Shown here piece by piece: positions 1 through 9,830 of a stretch of 54,068 nt of DNA. The translations under genes and the position numbers were made by a program. Every line of letters begins with the position of its first letter. The stretch's first letter is position 1. Under the pieces are notes generated by a model, which was not told the DNA's origin, did not search any database, and saw only the letters and a list, made by a program, of their open reading frames with translations. The DNA comes from Companilactobacillus zhongbaensis (GTDB lineage: Bacteria > Bacillota > Bacilli > Lactobacillales > Lactobacillaceae): assembly GCF_003946515.1 (NCBI RefSeq), contig NZ_RHOM01000017.1, positions 1 through 54,068 on the forward strand. Direction: 5' to 3'.

Positions 1-258
1 GGCCATCGGTTTTTTGTACGGGTTTTAGAACGCCAATAAAGCAACGATGAACACTGGACCGCCTTCAATGAGAGTATAACTGGATTAGAGAAGTATTTCA
101 CTTATGGTTACGAGGGAGGAGCGAAGCGACCCCTCAGAGAGTTTTTTGTTGCTTTGCATTTTCCTTGAGGTGAGAAAGTTTTTGGCAGACGAGAAGCGTT
201 TTGTTTGTTTGGTGTTTTGATGTTTGTTTGGTGGGATAGGTGTATTAGTTTGGTTTGA

Positions 259-442
259 GGTTCACTGCCGACTCCGGGCCCCGGGGATACAGCCGCTGGA
301 ACGCAGCTGACACAATTTTGAGCTATCCGAGAAGATCGCTCGGACATCTCAAAACTTGGTCTTTTACTAGGCAATAAATTGCCAAGTAAAATTTAGCTGC
401 TGAGGGCTGTATCCCCGGGGCCCTCCGTCTAGATAGTGCAAC
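259..442 (+). repeat. Family A/B structured repeat, copy A1
   Basis: The left end is GGTTCACTGCC (259-269) and the right end is TAGTGCAAC, which together form an imperfect terminal inverted repeat. Inside is a perfect 19-bp outer stem: 276-294 (GGGCCCCGGGGATACAGCC) pairs with 405-423. Next come a short stem, GCAGCT (303-308) with AGCTGC (395-400), and then two hairpins. The first is TTTTGAG/TCCGAG (316-331) with CTCGGA/CTCAAAA (339-354). The second is TTTTACT-A-GGCAAT (362-375) with ATTGCC-A-AGTAAAA (378-391). The same design recurs near 15.7, 42.1 and, in diverged form, 27.8 and 52.9 kb. A conserved tract beginning CTTGAGGTGAGA (about 164-175) precedes it, and a tract with GGTGGGGACCGAG follows. 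It does not look like a gene. Confidence 0.85.
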
Positions 443-933
443 AATCCCCTTTTTTTAGGTGGGGACCGAGTTTTTTTGATCAAGTTGGCACTGTTTAAGC
501 GTCCTAGATTTTGCGGTCTATCTCAGTTTCTATCCTTGTCGGTAAAATCTAATTCAAAACCTCAAACCCCAAATCTCAAACCCCAAGACCAAAAACTCTT
601 GGACCCAATCTCTAACTTTCTGATTTATATCTTTGAGGATGTCTAGATAAAATGTTGTTACTAGATTGCTTAATTTACTTGTCCTTATTTTGAATTAAAA
701 GTTGATTGTGGAATAGGGGATTGATCAATCTGGTACGATTTGTTTTGGTATTTGCTTCTTCATTTATTGAAAATTATCTCTCGGATTGTTTCTGTGGCAG
801 GCTCTTGTTTTATTCTTGTATTATATTGTGATAAAATGAAAATCAGGTATAGCTCAAGTAGTCCGTGGAGGACTTAAAATAACGCAATTTACATTGTGAT
901 CTATGCTATTTTTATGAAATGAGAGATGAAAAT
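443..933. other. Intergenic leader before rnjB, no gene seen
   Basis: About 490 bp without a credible coding region. The first 100 bp are the conserved right flank of repeat A1, with a CCCC/GGGG hairpin around 446-464. Positions 545-600 are unusually C/A-rich. The stretch from about 660 is AT-rich and presumably carries the promoter of the next gene; an extended -10-like TGTGATAAAAT lies near 826-836, but I see no convincing -35 box. Confidence 0.4.
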
Positions 934-2631
934 ATGAGCCAGAAAATTAAAATAATGATTCTTAGTGGTGTTCGTGAAACCGGTAAGAATATGTATGCCG
1001 TTGAAGTTAATGATGAGATCTTTATCTTGGATATTGGTTTGCAATATCCTGACAATGACTTGTATGGTATCGATGTTGTTGTTCCTGATATGACTTATCT
1101 TAAAGATAATATCGACAAAGTTGTTGGTATTTTCTTATCACATGGACATGCTGATGCCATCGGTGCTTTGCCTTATTTGGTCGGAGATTTTGACATTCCG
1201 GTTTTCGGAGCTAAGATGACTATCGAATTAGCTAAGATCGTTTGCTCAAACGATAAGCGCAGTAAGAAATTCAATAACTTCCACGTGATCGATGAAAAAA
1301 CAGCTATTGACTTTAACGAAGCTACTGTTTCGTTTTTCAAGACTACGCATTCAGTGCCAGATTCACTAGGTACAGTTATTAAGACTCAAGAAGGAACAAT
1401 TGTTTATACAGGTGACTTTAAGTTTGACCAAGCTGCTTTGCCTTTGTATAAGACAGATTTGGGTCGCATTGCTGAAGTCGGTAACGACAATGTTATCGCC
1501 TTGTTAAGTGACTCAGCCAATGCTGAATCTCCTTACGAAAACTCAAACGAAACTGACATTTATGACTATATTTTAGATACTTTTATGTATCATGATGGTC
1601 GGATCATTGTTGCTCAAGTTGCTTCTAATATTCAAAGAATGCAACAAATCTTGGACGCTGCTGACAGAACTAACCGTCGAGTTTACTTGTCTGGTATGGA
1701 TGCTGAAAAGATTTTAAAGACAGCGATGAAGTTAGGTTATTTGGAGATTGAAAATAAAGAATTGATCGTAACTAACAAAGAGTTAGATAAAGTCGACCAA
1801 AAGGATCTCGTTATCATTGAAACAGGTAAGATGGGTGAACCTATCAAATTGCTTCAAAAGATGGCTAATCCTGCTGTTAAGACTAAATTCAACGTCGAAA
1901 AGGGCGACTTAGTCTTTATTGCTACGACACCATCACATTCTTTGGATACTACTTTTGCCAAGACACGTGACATGATCTACCGGACTGATGCTGAAGTCAA
2001 AGCACTAGGTGATGACATGCATCCATCAGGTAATGCTAATAAACGTGACTTGCAATTGATGATCAATTTGTTGAAACCTAAGAATTTGATCCCTGTTCAA
2101 GGGGAATATCGTCTTTTGGATTCACATGCACGAATTGCACATGAAACTGGTATCCCATATCAAAACATCTTCTTAACGAAAAAAGGAGATGTCTTGAATT
2201 ATGAAAATGGTCAATTCTACATCGGTAAGGGTATCGATGCAGGTGACACTATGATCGACGGTATCGGTATTGGCGATATCGGTAGTATTGTTCTTCGTGA
2301 CCGTGAATTATTGGCTGAAGATGGCGTCTTTATCGCCGTTGCTACGATCGATCGTAAGAAGAAAAAAGTCGTTGCTAAGCCTAAGATCACAGCACGTGGA
2401 TTCGTCTACATGAGAACTAGTCGTGATTTATTAAGCGAAAGCTCAGACTTGATCGTAAATGAAATTACTGACTACTTACAAAATAGTAAAGACTTCGATT
2501 GGTCTGATTTGAAACAAGGTGTTCGTGATAAGTTGAACCATTTCTTATATGAACAAACTAATCGCCATCCAGTTATTTTGCCAGTGATCATGGAAGTTAA
2601 TCAAAACAGACATCGTAAAGCAAAGAAATAG
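934..2631 (+). CDS. rnjB: Ribonuclease J2 (metallo-beta-lactamase / beta-CASP RNase)
   Basis: Ribonuclease J family protein, which in Firmicutes acts with RNase J1 in 5'-3' exonuclease and endonuclease turnover of mRNA. The N-terminal metallo-beta-lactamase domain, the beta-CASP domain and a C-terminal domain account for about 565 residues, the usual length. The motif-2 region reads SHGHADAIGALPY: the last catalytic histidine of the canonical HxHxDH is replaced by alanine. The later motif is HPSGNAN rather than the SGHA of J1. Both substitutions are typical of the J2 paralog, whose own nuclease activity is weak. An in-frame ATG lies 15 bp upstream, but the chosen start at 934 is preceded by a GAGAG sequence and gives MSQKIKI. 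A terminator follows directly. Confidence 0.88.
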   Translation: MSQKIKIMILSGVRETGKNMYAVEVNDEIFILDIGLQYPDNDLYGIDVVVPDMTYLKDNIDKVVGIFLSHGHADAIGALPYLVGDFDIPVFGAKMTIELAKIVCSNDKRSKKFNNFHVIDEKTAIDFNEATVSFFKTTHSVPDSLGTVIKTQEGTIVYTGDFKFDQAALPLYKTDLGRIAEVGNDNVIALLSDSANAESPYENSNETDIYDYILDTFMYHDGRIIVAQVASNIQRMQQILDAADRTNRRVYLSGMDAEKILKTAMKLGYLEIENKELIVTNKELDKVDQKDLVIIETGKMGEPIKLLQKMANPAVKTKFNVEKGDLVFIATTPSHSLDTTFAKTRDMIYRTDAEVKALGDDMHPSGNANKRDLQLMINLLKPKNLIPVQGEYRLLDSHARIAHETGIPYQNIFLTKKGDVLNYENGQFYIGKGIDAGDTMIDGIGIGDIGSIVLRDRELLAEDGVFIAVATIDRKKKKVVAKPKITARGFVYMRTSRDLLSESSDLIVNEITDYLQNSKDFDWSDLKQGVRDKLNHFLYEQTNRHPVILPVIMEVNQNRHRKAKK

Positions 2632-2655
2632 GCCGTCATTGAGCGGCCTTTTATT
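2632..2655 (+). terminator. Intrinsic terminator after rnjB
   Basis: GGCCG ... GCGGCC stem with a TCATTGA loop followed by TTTTATTA. It begins immediately after the rnjB stop codon. Confidence 0.75.
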
Positions 2656-2670
2656 ATAACGAGGTAGAAC

Positions 2671-3621
2671 ATGGATGATTCAAATAACTTAAAAAGGATT
2701 TTGGAACAAGCAGATGATGCTTATGACAAGGGCAACTGGGATGATGCCATTGACTTGTATTCACAAGCATATAGTATTAAACAGACCTTTGCGATAAACC
2801 AAGGTTTAGCTTCAGCATTACTAAACCAGAAGAACGCAGATCAAGCTGAAGCGGTCATCTTAGACTATTTCAATTATTATTTGAGTGATCCACAGGCTGC
2901 AAGATTAGCGGTCGATATTGTGGTCGAGAATAATGATTATTTGTTGGCCAATCAGATGCTTCATTTTTACGATGAAAACAAATTGTCAACTATCAAACAA
3001 GATTTTATCGATGATTTTAAAACTCGGGTGCAATTATCTGAGGAAAGACACAATCGTTCTTTTAAGCCCAAGATGGCTAAAATCATTAAACAATTAAATT
3101 CTATCGTCACGATGAGTGTCGTTGATCAAATTCAATTGATCCGCAGTTTAAGGGAATTTGATCGAGAGCATTATTTGCAGTGCGTCAAAATTTTATTAGA
3201 AAATCCACTATTACATCCACTGTTAAAAAGTGAAGTTTTGGAAAATGTATTTAAGTTAGGCACCACTGAAAAACTCAATATTTCATTTTACGGTGAAAAT
3301 AAAGTGGTCGATCCAACCAAGTTAAAGCCCATCATGTCAACAGATGTCTACTTAAAAATGTGCGATGAGCTTGAAAATCTTTTAGCCGATACTGAAAATC
3401 AAATGCAGCTGGAAAACCTACGCAGTGAGCTTTCTTTGTATGCTGCTATGGTTTATCCGTTTGGATCAGAAATAATAAAAACACCAATACTATGGACAAA
3501 AGTATTCTTGTTGCGGTATGGTTTATTGGACGAATCGCAAGTAGGAGATAGTTTAGAACGTAAAGAAGTCGAGAACTGGATCGAACGATTTGATTCGTTG
3601 ATAAACTCTTTTCAACAATAA
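2671..3621 (+). CDS. Tetratricopeptide-repeat protein
   Basis: A 316-residue soluble protein of unknown specific role. The N-terminal part (about residues 8-60) fits tetratricopeptide helices: an A-Y-G-W-A-L/Y-A spacing is seen in the segment ADDAYDKGNWDDAIDLYSQA, and further helical pairs follow to about residue 100. The C-terminal two thirds are helical and charged, with no catalytic motif I can recognise. There is no signal peptide and no membrane segment. The start is well placed behind a GAGGT ribosome-binding site. It lies between rnjB and tuf, separated from each by regulatory DNA, so it is probably expressed with rnjB by read-through or from a weak promoter of its own. TPR modules usually mediate protein-protein contacts; a partner cannot be inferred here. 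Confidence 0.75.
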   Translation: MDDSNNLKRILEQADDAYDKGNWDDAIDLYSQAYSIKQTFAINQGLASALLNQKNADQAEAVILDYFNYYLSDPQAARLAVDIVVENNDYLLANQMLHFYDENKLSTIKQDFIDDFKTRVQLSEERHNRSFKPKMAKIIKQLNSIVTMSVVDQIQLIRSLREFDREHYLQCVKILLENPLLHPLLKSEVLENVFKLGTTEKLNISFYGENKVVDPTKLKPIMSTDVYLKMCDELENLLADTENQMQLENLRSELSLYAAMVYPFGSEIIKTPILWTKVFLLRYGLLDESQVGDSLERKEVENWIERFDSLINSFQQ

Positions 3622-3645
3622 TTAAGAGTTTTTGCAAAATGGGTG

Positions 3646-3674
3646 TTTACAATTCAAAACTCGCCCAGTATAAT
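3646..3674 (+). promoter_or_regulatory. Upstream tuf promoter
   Basis: TTTACA (3646-3651), a 17-bp spacer and a perfect TATAAT (3669-3674). It matches the sigma-A consensus closely, as expected for tuf. Confidence 0.75.
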
Positions 3675-3716
3675 CCAAAGAGTATATTTTTAGTTGGTGA
3701 TTTGAGCTGAATACCT

Positions 3717-3744
3717 TTGCTTTCACCTCTGAAAGTAGTATAAT
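3717..3744 (+). promoter_or_regulatory. Downstream tuf promoter
   Basis: TTGCTT (3717-3722), a 16-bp spacer and TATAAT (3739-3744). This is a second sigma-A type promoter in tandem, 70 bp below the first and about 75 bp above the tuf start. Confidence 0.6.
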
Positions 3745-3821
3745 TTTTCAGTAAAGAGCCGTCTAGAGAACATTTTCTTTGGATAATCTTATGAAATGAA
3801 ATTTTAGGAGGATTCTTTGTA

Positions 3822-5012
3822 ATGGCAGAAAAAGAACATTATGAGAGAACTAAGCCCCATGTAAATATTGGGACAATTGGTCACGTTGACCACGGTAAGA
3901 CAACACTTACAGCCGCAATTACAAAGGTTTTAGCTGACAAAGGTTTAGCTAAAGCTGAAGATTACGCTGATATTGATAAGGCCCCAGAAGAAAAGGAACG
4001 TGGGATCACAATCAATACTGCTCACGTTGAGTATGAAACTGAAAAGCGTCACTATGCACATATTGATGCTCCAGGACATGCTGACTACGTTAAGAATATG
4101 ATCACTGGTGCTGCTCAAATGGATGGTGCTATCCTTGTTGTTGCTGCTACTGATGGTCCTATGCCACAAACACGTGAACATATCTTGCTTGCTCACCAAG
4201 TTGGTGTTGAATACATCGTTGTCTTCTTAAACAAGACTGACCTTGTTGATGACCCTGAATTGGTTGACTTAGTTGAGATGGAAGTTCGTGAATTACTTTC
4301 AGAATACGATTACCCAGGGGATGACATTCCTGTAGTCCGTGGTTCAGCTTTGAAAGCTCTTGAAGGTGATGCAGAACAAATCAAGAATATCGAAGAATTA
4401 CTTGATATCATTGATGAATACATCCCAACACCAAAACGTGAAAACGACAAGCCATTCTTGATGCCTGTTGAAGACGTATTTACAATCACTGGACGTGGTA
4501 CTGTTGCTTCTGGTCGTATCGACCGTGGTGAAGTTAAAGTCGGTGACGAAGTTGAAATCGTTGGTTTGAAAGAAGCTATCGAAAAGACAACTGTTACAGG
4601 TCTTGAAATGTTCCGTAAGACATTGGATCTTGGTGAAGCCGGAGACAACGTTGGTGCACTTCTACGTGGTGTTAACCGTGACCAAATCGAACGTGGACAA
4701 GTTCTTGCTAAACCAGGTTCAATCCAAACACATACAAAATTCAAGGGTGAAGTTTATATCTTGACAAAAGAAGAAGGTGGACGTCATACTCCATTCTTCT
4801 CAAACTATCGTCCTCAATTCTACTTCCATACAACTGATGTTACAGGTGTTATCGAATTGCCAGATGGCGTTGAAATGGTTATGCCTGGTGACCAAGTTAC
4901 ATTTGAAGTTGACTTGATTGCTCCAGTTGCTATTGAAGAAGGAACAAGATTTACTGTTCGTGAAGGTGGCCGTACTGTTGGTGCCGGAGTTGTTACAGAA
5001 ATCTTGGACTAA
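3822..5012 (+). CDS. tuf: Elongation factor Tu
   Basis: The GTPase that delivers aminoacyl-tRNA to the ribosomal A site. At 396 residues it has the normal EF-Tu length. The P-loop GHVDHGKT (about residues 19-26), switch region [13 protein letters not shown] (G3) and NKTD (G4) are all present, followed by the two beta-barrel domains, including the conserved RGTVASGR motif. A strong AGGAGG lies 10 bp before the ATG. The gene stands alone between two promoters and its own terminator. Codon use is that of a very highly expressed gene (CGT for Arg, GGT for Gly). An apparent long open frame on the opposite strand (4310-4744) is a by-product of this codon bias. Confidence 0.98.
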   Translation: MAEKEHYERTKPHVNIGTIGHVDHGKTTLTAAITKVLADKGLAKAEDYADIDKAPEEKERGITINTAHVEYETEKRHYAHIDAPGHADYVKNMITGAAQMDGAILVVAATDGPMPQTREHILLAHQVGVEYIVVFLNKTDLVDDPELVDLVEMEVRELLSEYDYPGDDIPVVRGSALKALEGDAEQIKNIEELLDIIDEYIPTPKRENDKPFLMPVEDVFTITGRGTVASGRIDRGEVKVGDEVEIVGLKEAIEKTTVTGLEMFRKTLDLGEAGDNVGALLRGVNRDQIERGQVLAKPGSIQTHTKFKGEVYILTKEEGGRHTPFFSNYRPQFYFHTTDVTGVIELPDGVEMVMPGDQVTFEVDLIAPVAIEEGTRFTVREGGRTVGAGVVTEILD

Positions 5013-5040
5013 TCTGAGATTAAACTTGTATTTAAAAAGT

Positions 5041-5066
5041 CGAGACTTTAGTCTCGTCTTTTTTTT
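5041..5066 (+). terminator. tuf terminator
   Basis: CGAGAC - TTTA - GTCTCG stem-loop followed by TCTTTTTTTT. Confidence 0.85.
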
Positions 5067-5117
5067 ATGATTAAATTTCAAAAAATGACCCAAAACTCAC
5101 GAATATACCCGAAAATA

Positions 5118-5146
5118 TTTACAAGACTGGCTTTTTAGGGTAACAT
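5118..5146 (+). promoter_or_regulatory. tig promoter
   Basis: TTTACA (5118-5123), 17-bp spacer, TAACAT (5141-5146), ending about 38 bp before the tig start. Confidence 0.55.
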
Positions 5147-5183
5147 TACAAAGTATGAGATCGTGAAATACCGGAGGGATAAA

Positions 5184-6470
5184 ATGTCTGCTAAGGCTAA
5201 ATTTACAAAAAAAGAAAAAAATACAGGTGAATTAAAATTTGAAATTGACCAAGACACAATCAAGCAAGGACTAGACACAGCTTTTAACCGTGTTAAGAAG
5301 AGCTTGAACGTTCCTGGTTTCAGAAAAGGAAAAGTTCCTCGTCAAATTTTTAACCGTATGTATGGTGAAGAAGCACTTTATGAAGATGCTCTTAATGCCG
5401 TATTGCCAACAGCTTACGAAAAAGCTGTTAACGAAACAAAAGTTGATCCTGTTGATCAACCACAAATTTCTGTTGAATCAATGGAAAAAGGTCAACCATG
5501 GGCAATTTCAGCTACAATTACTGTTAAGCCAGAAGTTGAACTAGGTGACTACACAGGAATCGCTGTTAAGAAACAAAAACGTAACGTTCTAAAAGCTGAC
5601 ACTGAAAAGAGACTCGAAGAACTTCAAAAGCAACAAGCTGAATTAGTTCTTAAAGATGGTAAAGCTGAAGAAGGCGACACTGTTGTTATCGATTATGTAG
5701 GTACTGTTGACGGAGAAGAATTCGAAGGCGGCAGCGCACAAAACTACTCACTTGAATTGGGTTCAAAGACATTTATTCCTGGCTTTGAAGACGGTTTAAT
5801 CGGTGCAAGCAAGGGTGACGTTGTTGACGTTAAAGTTACATTCCCTGAAGACTACCAAGCTAAAGAATTAGCTGGTAAGGATGCTATCTTCAAGACAACT
5901 GTACATGAAATCAAGTCAAAAGAACTTCCAGAGTTAGATGATGACTTTGCTAAAGACGTTGACGAAAACGTTGATACACTTGATGACTTGAAGAAGAAGA
6001 TCCACGACGAAATCAAGGAACAAAAGAAAGAAACTGCTGAAGAAAACATTCAAGAAGAAGCTATTTCTGGTGCAGTTAAGAATGCTAAGATCGATGAGAT
6101 TCCTCAAGCAATGATCGACACAGAAGTTAACAACCAAATGAACCAATACTTGGCTAACTTACGTCGTCAAGGAATCGATCCTAAGTTGTACTATCAAATG
6201 ACAGGTACAAACGAAGAAGATCTTAAGAAACAATTTGCTAAAGATGCTGAAGAACGTGTTAAGACTGACTTAGTTATCGAAGCAATCGTTGCTAAAGAAA
6301 ACATCAAGCCAACAGAAGATGAAATCAAAGACGAAATCAAGTCATTAGCTGATGAATACAACATGGATGAAAAAGCAGTTCGCGGTGCATTAACTGATGA
6401 AATGCTTGCTCATGATATTGCTGCTAAGAAGGCTATTGAATTGATCGTAGACTCAGCTGTTGAAAAATAA
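5184..6470 (+). CDS. tig: Trigger factor, ribosome-associated chaperone and prolyl isomerase
   Basis: Binds ribosomal protein uL23 at the exit tunnel and shields nascent chains. At 428 residues it has the normal length and all three domains. The N-terminal ribosome-binding domain carries the signature GFRKGKVPR (around residue 45; the family signature is GFRxGxxP). The FKBP-type peptidyl-prolyl isomerase domain follows (about 155-240, with the segment [14 protein letters not shown]). The C-terminal part is a long helical, lysine/glutamate-rich chaperone domain. The start at 5184 is chosen because GGAGGG lies just upstream; an earlier in-frame codon has no ribosome-binding site. tig before clpX is a common Firmicute arrangement, but here repeat C1 separates them. 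Confidence 0.96.
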   Translation: MSAKAKFTKKEKNTGELKFEIDQDTIKQGLDTAFNRVKKSLNVPGFRKGKVPRQIFNRMYGEEALYEDALNAVLPTAYEKAVNETKVDPVDQPQISVESMEKGQPWAISATITVKPEVELGDYTGIAVKKQKRNVLKADTEKRLEELQKQQAELVLKDGKAEEGDTVVIDYVGTVDGEEFEGGSAQNYSLELGSKTFIPGFEDGLIGASKGDVVDVKVTFPEDYQAKELAGKDAIFKTTVHEIKSKELPELDDDFAKDVDENVDTLDDLKKKIHDEIKEQKKETAEENIQEEAISGAVKNAKIDEIPQAMIDTEVNNQMNQYLANLRRQGIDPKLYYQMTGTNEEDLKKQFAKDAEERVKTDLVIEAIVAKENIKPTEDEIKDEIKSLADEYNMDEKAVRGALTDEMLAHDIAAKKAIELIVDSAVEK

Positions 6471-6477
6471 TTATTAA

Positions 6478-6511
6478 AAAATAAGAAGCGATTTTGCTTC
6501 TTATTTTTTTG
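6478..6511 (+). terminator. tig terminator
   Basis: Perfect AATAAGAAGC / GCTTCTTATT stem with a GATTTT loop and a run of seven T. Confidence 0.9.
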
Positions 6512-6650
6512 TGGAGATTAGTTTTGGAGGCGGTTTTTGGGTTATTACTTAGGATGCTGGGATGAGTTTTCGGGAGTATGGTTGTTGGGTTGATTATTGT
6601 CAGCCAGTTAGCTATGTAGGAAACAAATGGAGCAATTGCTTTCTTGCCGA

Positions 6651-6869
6651 CTAAACTTGCAGCAATTGGATAGTGCTATCCAGTTTTTCTTGTTAAACTT
6701 GCAGCAATTGGAAAGTGTTTTGTAGCTTTATCCTCAAGGATGCGAAAACGAGCTCCGCGAGGTAGCGGCCTCCGGTTAACACATGTAGTCGCGGTATGGC
6801 TTCGCCGCACCTTGTGCGACTACACGCGTTAATCCTCAGCAGCTGACCAACCTCGTTGCGCTCTCTGTG
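6651..6869 (+). repeat. Family C structured repeat, copy C1, with its companion module
   Basis: Two copies of a companion module (AAACTTGCAGCAATTGGA, near 6653 and 6694) lead into TTTATCCTCAAGGATGC (from 6728), and then the structured core at 6749-6869. The conserved loops are AGCGGCCTCCGG (6764-6775) and AATCCTCAGCAGCT (6831-6844). Stems: CGAGGT (6758-6763) with ACCTCG (6850-6855); TTAAC with GTTAA; TGTAGTCGC (6784-6792) with GCGACTACA (6816-6824). An inner hairpin GGC-TTC-GCC sits at the tip. Copies near 16.3, 24.2 and 44.8 kb have the same layout with different but still paired stem sequences. About 130 bp before it, the intergenic DNA is markedly T/G-rich. No coding function is visible. 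Confidence 0.85.
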
Positions 6870-6944
6870 CTTTTTGCTTTACTCTTATCGCTGTCAATGC
6901 TAAGCTTTTCAGAGTATTGGAACTACTTAAGGAGAAATGAATAA

Positions 6945-8192
6945 ATGTTTGATAGTACAGAAACTACAGGTACAATAAGTTGTTCTTTCTGCGGAAAGAC
7001 ACAAGATCAAGTTAAGAAGATCGTGGCTGGACCTGGTGTGTACATCTGCAACGAATGTATCGATTTATGTAAGGAAATTATCGATGAAGAACTTGGAGAA
7101 GATACTCCATTAGATCTTGAAAACATTCCCACACCTATTGAGATCAAAAAGATTCTTGATGAATATGTTATCGGTCAATACAATGCGAAGAGATCATTGT
7201 CTGTGGCCGTTTATAACCACTATAAGCGAATTAATAAGATGGAACACTCTAAAGATGGCGAGACTGAGCTTCAAAAGAGTAATATTGCTTTGATCGGTCC
7301 TACTGGTTCAGGTAAGACTTTCTTGGCTCAAACTTTGGCTCGTATTTTGAAGGTGCCATTTGCTATTGCTGATGCAACTACTTTGACTGAAGCAGGTTAC
7401 GTTGGTGAAGACGTTGAGAACATCTTGCTGAAATTATTGCAAAATGCTGACTTTGACGTGGAAAAAGCCGAACACGGTATCGTCTATATCGATGAGATCG
7501 ATAAGATCGCTAAGAAGAGTGAAAATGTTTCGATCACACGTGACGTTTCTGGTGAAGGTGTTCAACAAGCCTTGTTGAAGATCCTTGAAGGAACAGTTGC
7601 TAGTGTCCCACCACAGGGTGGAAGAAAACATCCTCAACAAGAATTGATCCAGATTGACACAACTAATATTCTCTTTATTGTTGGTGGTGCTTTTGATGGT
7701 ATTGAAACAATCGTGAAGAATCGTTTAGGCGACAAGACGATCGGTTTCGGTGCTGAACAACAAGAAACTGCTGACGAGCAAAAGAGCTTGATGCAACAGA
7801 TCATTCCAGAAGACTTGATGAAGTTTGGTATCATTCCAGAATTTATCGGTCGTATTCCGATCGTGACAGCCTTAGACAAGTTAACTGAAGATGACCTAGT
7901 CAACATCTTAACTAAGCCTAAGAACGCCTTGATCAAGCAATATAAGGAATTGATGAACATCGATGACGTTGATCTTGAATTCACTGCAGGTGCACTTCAA
8001 GAAATCGCTAAGATGTCGATCGAACGAAATACTGGTGCTCGTGGATTGCGTTCCATCGTTGAAGAGACAATGTTGGATACGATGTATGAAGTTCCAGGTC
8101 GTGATGACGTGAAAGGTGTCAAAGTTACTAAAGACGCGGTTCGTAAGGTCAAAAAACCAGATTTGATTTTGAAAGACGGAAAGGTTGCCTAA
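6945..8192 (+). CDS. clpX: ATP-dependent Clp protease ATP-binding subunit ClpX
   Basis: AAA+ unfoldase that feeds proteins to the ClpP peptidase. At 415 residues it has the full length. The N-terminal C4 zinc-binding domain is intact (CSFCGK at about 14-19, CNECIDLC at about 36-43). Walker A GPTGSGKT lies at about 118-125, Walker [10 protein letters not shown] at about 180-188, and the pore loop GYVGEDV at about 150. The IGF loop for ClpP docking is visible as KTIGFGAE. The ribosome-binding site AAGGAG lies 10 bp upstream. ClpP is not in the window. The terminator hairpin starts within the last codons. engB follows 56 bp on, the usual Firmicute order. Confidence 0.98.
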   Translation: MFDSTETTGTISCSFCGKTQDQVKKIVAGPGVYICNECIDLCKEIIDEELGEDTPLDLENIPTPIEIKKILDEYVIGQYNAKRSLSVAVYNHYKRINKMEHSKDGETELQKSNIALIGPTGSGKTFLAQTLARILKVPFAIADATTLTEAGYVGEDVENILLKLLQNADFDVEKAEHGIVYIDEIDKIAKKSENVSITRDVSGEGVQQALLKILEGTVASVPPQGGRKHPQQELIQIDTTNILFIVGGAFDGIETIVKNRLGDKTIGFGAEQQETADEQKSLMQQIIPEDLMKFGIIPEFIGRIPIVTALDKLTEDDLVNILTKPKNALIKQYKELMNIDDVDLEFTAGALQEIAKMSIERNTGARGLRSIVEETMLDTMYEVPGRDDVKGVKVTKDAVRKVKKPDLILKDGKVA

Positions 8193-8208
8193 TGGCAGCC
8201 TTTTTTTA
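8181..8208 (+). terminator. clpX terminator overlapping the stop codon
   Basis: GGTTGCC - TAAT - GGCAGCC stem (with one G-T pair) and seven T. The loop contains the clpX stop codon. Confidence 0.75.
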
Positions 8209-8248
8209 TTGCTCTAGTGATGATAAAATGATTGCACTGAGGTGAATT

Positions 8249-8833
8249 ATGCAAGTAAATAACGTATCGATGAATTTAAGCGCAGTTAGCTCCAAACAAT
8301 ATCCAGATGAGGGCTACCCAGAGATCGCCTTATTAGGTCGTTCTAATGTTGGGAAGTCATCTTTGATCAACGCTTTGATCAATCGTAAGAGTTTCGCTAG
8401 AACGTCCAGTACGCCTGGAAAGACACAAACTCTTAATTTTTATAATATTGAAGACTTGTTGTACTTAGTCGATGTTCCGGGTTACGGCTTTGCAAAAGTT
8501 TCGAAGAAACAACGTGAAGAATTCGGTGTGATGATCGAAGAGTATCTTACTACTCGTAAACCTTTGAAGGGTGTAATCATTTTAGTTGATGGCCGTCATG
8601 CACCTAGTGACGATGACATTTCGATGTATCAATTCGTCAGCTACTATCATTTACCAACCTTGATCGTTGCTACTAAGATGGACAAGGTCAAGAAGAATCA
8701 ATGGAACAAAACGACTAGTCAAGTCAACAAAGCAATGAACATTAACCAAACTGATCAATTGCAGTTATTTAGTGCTGAGACTAAGGCTGGTAAGGAACAA
8801 GTTTGGGATTGGATCGAAGAACATATGAAATAA
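8249..8833 (+). CDS. engB: Ribosome-biogenesis GTPase EngB (YsxC/YihA)
   Basis: Essential GTPase for late assembly of the 50S subunit. It has 194 residues, the family norm. G1 is GRSNVGKS (about 30-37), followed by a threonine-rich switch I (SSTPGKTQT), G3 DVPGYG (about 74-79) and G4 TKMDK (about 142-146), with SAE as G5. A GAGGTG ribosome-binding site precedes the ATG. It sits directly downstream of clpX, as in most Firmicutes, and has its own terminator. Confidence 0.97.
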   Translation: MQVNNVSMNLSAVSSKQYPDEGYPEIALLGRSNVGKSSLINALINRKSFARTSSTPGKTQTLNFYNIEDLLYLVDVPGYGFAKVSKKQREEFGVMIEEYLTTRKPLKGVIILVDGRHAPSDDDISMYQFVSYYHLPTLIVATKMDKVKKNQWNKTTSQVNKAMNINQTDQLQLFSAETKAGKEQVWDWIEEHMK

Positions 8834-8835
8834 AA

Positions 8836-8867
8836 AAGTCAGAACGCTTAATGTTCTGGCTTTTTTG
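8836..8867 (+). terminator. engB terminator
   Basis: AGTCAGAAC / GTTCTGGCT stem, loop GCTTAAT, T6. It starts a few bases after the stop codon. Confidence 0.85.
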
Positions 8868-9024
8868 TTATAAAATGTAAGTAATTTCATTTTTACAATA
8901 GATATAATTTTTGAATATAGGATATTTAATGAAAGAATATAAAATATATTCAATTGTTATTTTTACAAATGAAAGCGCATAATGAAACCATAACTATTTA
9001 TTTATTAGTAACGGAGGGAAAATG

Positions 9025-9819
9025 ATGTCAACATTAGAAGTGAAAGATTTACATGTTTCAGTCGTTGAAGAGGATGAAACAAAAGGACAAGAAATTCTCA
9101 AAGGTGTCAATTTGAAGATGAGCACTGGTGAGATTCATGCGATCATGGGTCCCAATGGTACTGGTAAATCAACTTTGTCACAAGCAATCATGGGAAATTC
9201 AGCTTATAAAGTCACTCAAGGGGATGTATTGTTAGATGGTAAGAGCATCTTGGATATGCCTGTTGATGAAAGAGCTCGTGCTGGTTTATTTTTAGCCATG
9301 CAATATCCTGCTGAAATTGCCGGTGTAACTAATATTGAATTCATGCGCGCTGCCATTAATGCACGTCGCGATGAAAATGATCAGATTCCAGTAATGGAAT
9401 TCATGAAGAAACTCGATGAAAAACAAGGAATTTTGGATATGACTGACGAAATGTCAGAAAGATATTTGAATGAAGGTTTTTCTGGTGGTGAAAAGAAACG
9501 TAACGAGATTTTACAACTATTGATGATCGAACCTAAATTTGCCATTTTGGATGAAATCGACTCTGGTCTTGATATCGATGCTTTGAAGGTTGTTTCTCGT
9601 GGTGTCAACTCCATGCGTGGAGATAATTTTGGCTCACTTATCATTACTCACTATCAAAGACTATTGAACTACATCATTCCTGATCAAGTTCACGTCATGA
9701 TGGACGGAAGAATCGTTAAGAGTGGTGGTCCTGAACTAGCTAAGAAGCTAGAAGATGAAGGATATGCCGGCTTACGTGATGATTTAGGCTTAGATGTTAA
9801 ATTAACGGACGAAATTTAA
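9025..9819 (+). CDS. sufC: Fe-S cluster assembly ATPase SufC
   Basis: ABC-type ATPase of the SufBCD scaffold for iron-sulfur cluster assembly. Walker A is GPNGTGKST (about 41-49), the signature motif reads FSGGEKKRNEILQ (about 151-163), which is characteristic of SufC, and Walker B is FAILDEIDSGLD (about 171-182), followed by the H-loop ITHYQR. There is no transmembrane region, as expected. Two adjacent ATGs exist (9022 and 9025); the second is better spaced from GGAGGG at 9013. It is first in a tight operon sufC-D-S-U-B. Confidence 0.97.
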   Translation: MSTLEVKDLHVSVVEEDETKGQEILKGVNLKMSTGEIHAIMGPNGTGKSTLSQAIMGNSAYKVTQGDVLLDGKSILDMPVDERARAGLFLAMQYPAEIAGVTNIEFMRAAINARRDENDQIPVMEFMKKLDEKQGILDMTDEMSERYLNEGFSGGEKKRNEILQLLMIEPKFAILDEIDSGLDIDALKVVSRGVNSMRGDNFGSLIITHYQRLLNYIIPDQVHVMMDGRIVKSGGPELAKKLEDEGYAGLRDDLGLDVKLTDEI

Positions 9820-9830
9820 GGGGGATTATT

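Noticed and set aside
1-120. Possible end of an upstream gene at the window edge
   Set aside because: Short open frames on both strands, for example one ending in IEGGPVFIVALLAF on the minus strand, but too short to assign.
259-442. Family A repeat as a simple Rho-independent terminator
   Set aside because: The structure is far longer than a terminator, the T run is outside the stem, and separate terminators already precede A2 and A3.
934-2631. RNase J1 (rnjA) identity
   Set aside because: The catalytic motif HGHADA lacks the last His and the later motif is SGNA, so J2 fits better.
4310-4744. 144-residue open frame antisense to tuf
   Set aside because: Shadow of the strong codon bias of tuf; no ribosome-binding site and no recognisable product.
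6651-6869. Family C repeat as a tRNA or known riboswitch
   Set aside because: No CCA/anticodon-arm layout or T-box/known aptamer core; the structure is different, and the copies lie after and between unrelated genes.
8969-8983. cre-like site ATGAAAGCGCATAAT upstream of sufC
   Set aside because: Only one mismatch to the CcpA consensus, but it lies in an AT-rich stretch with no clear promoter, and catabolite control of suf is unexpected; chance is likely.
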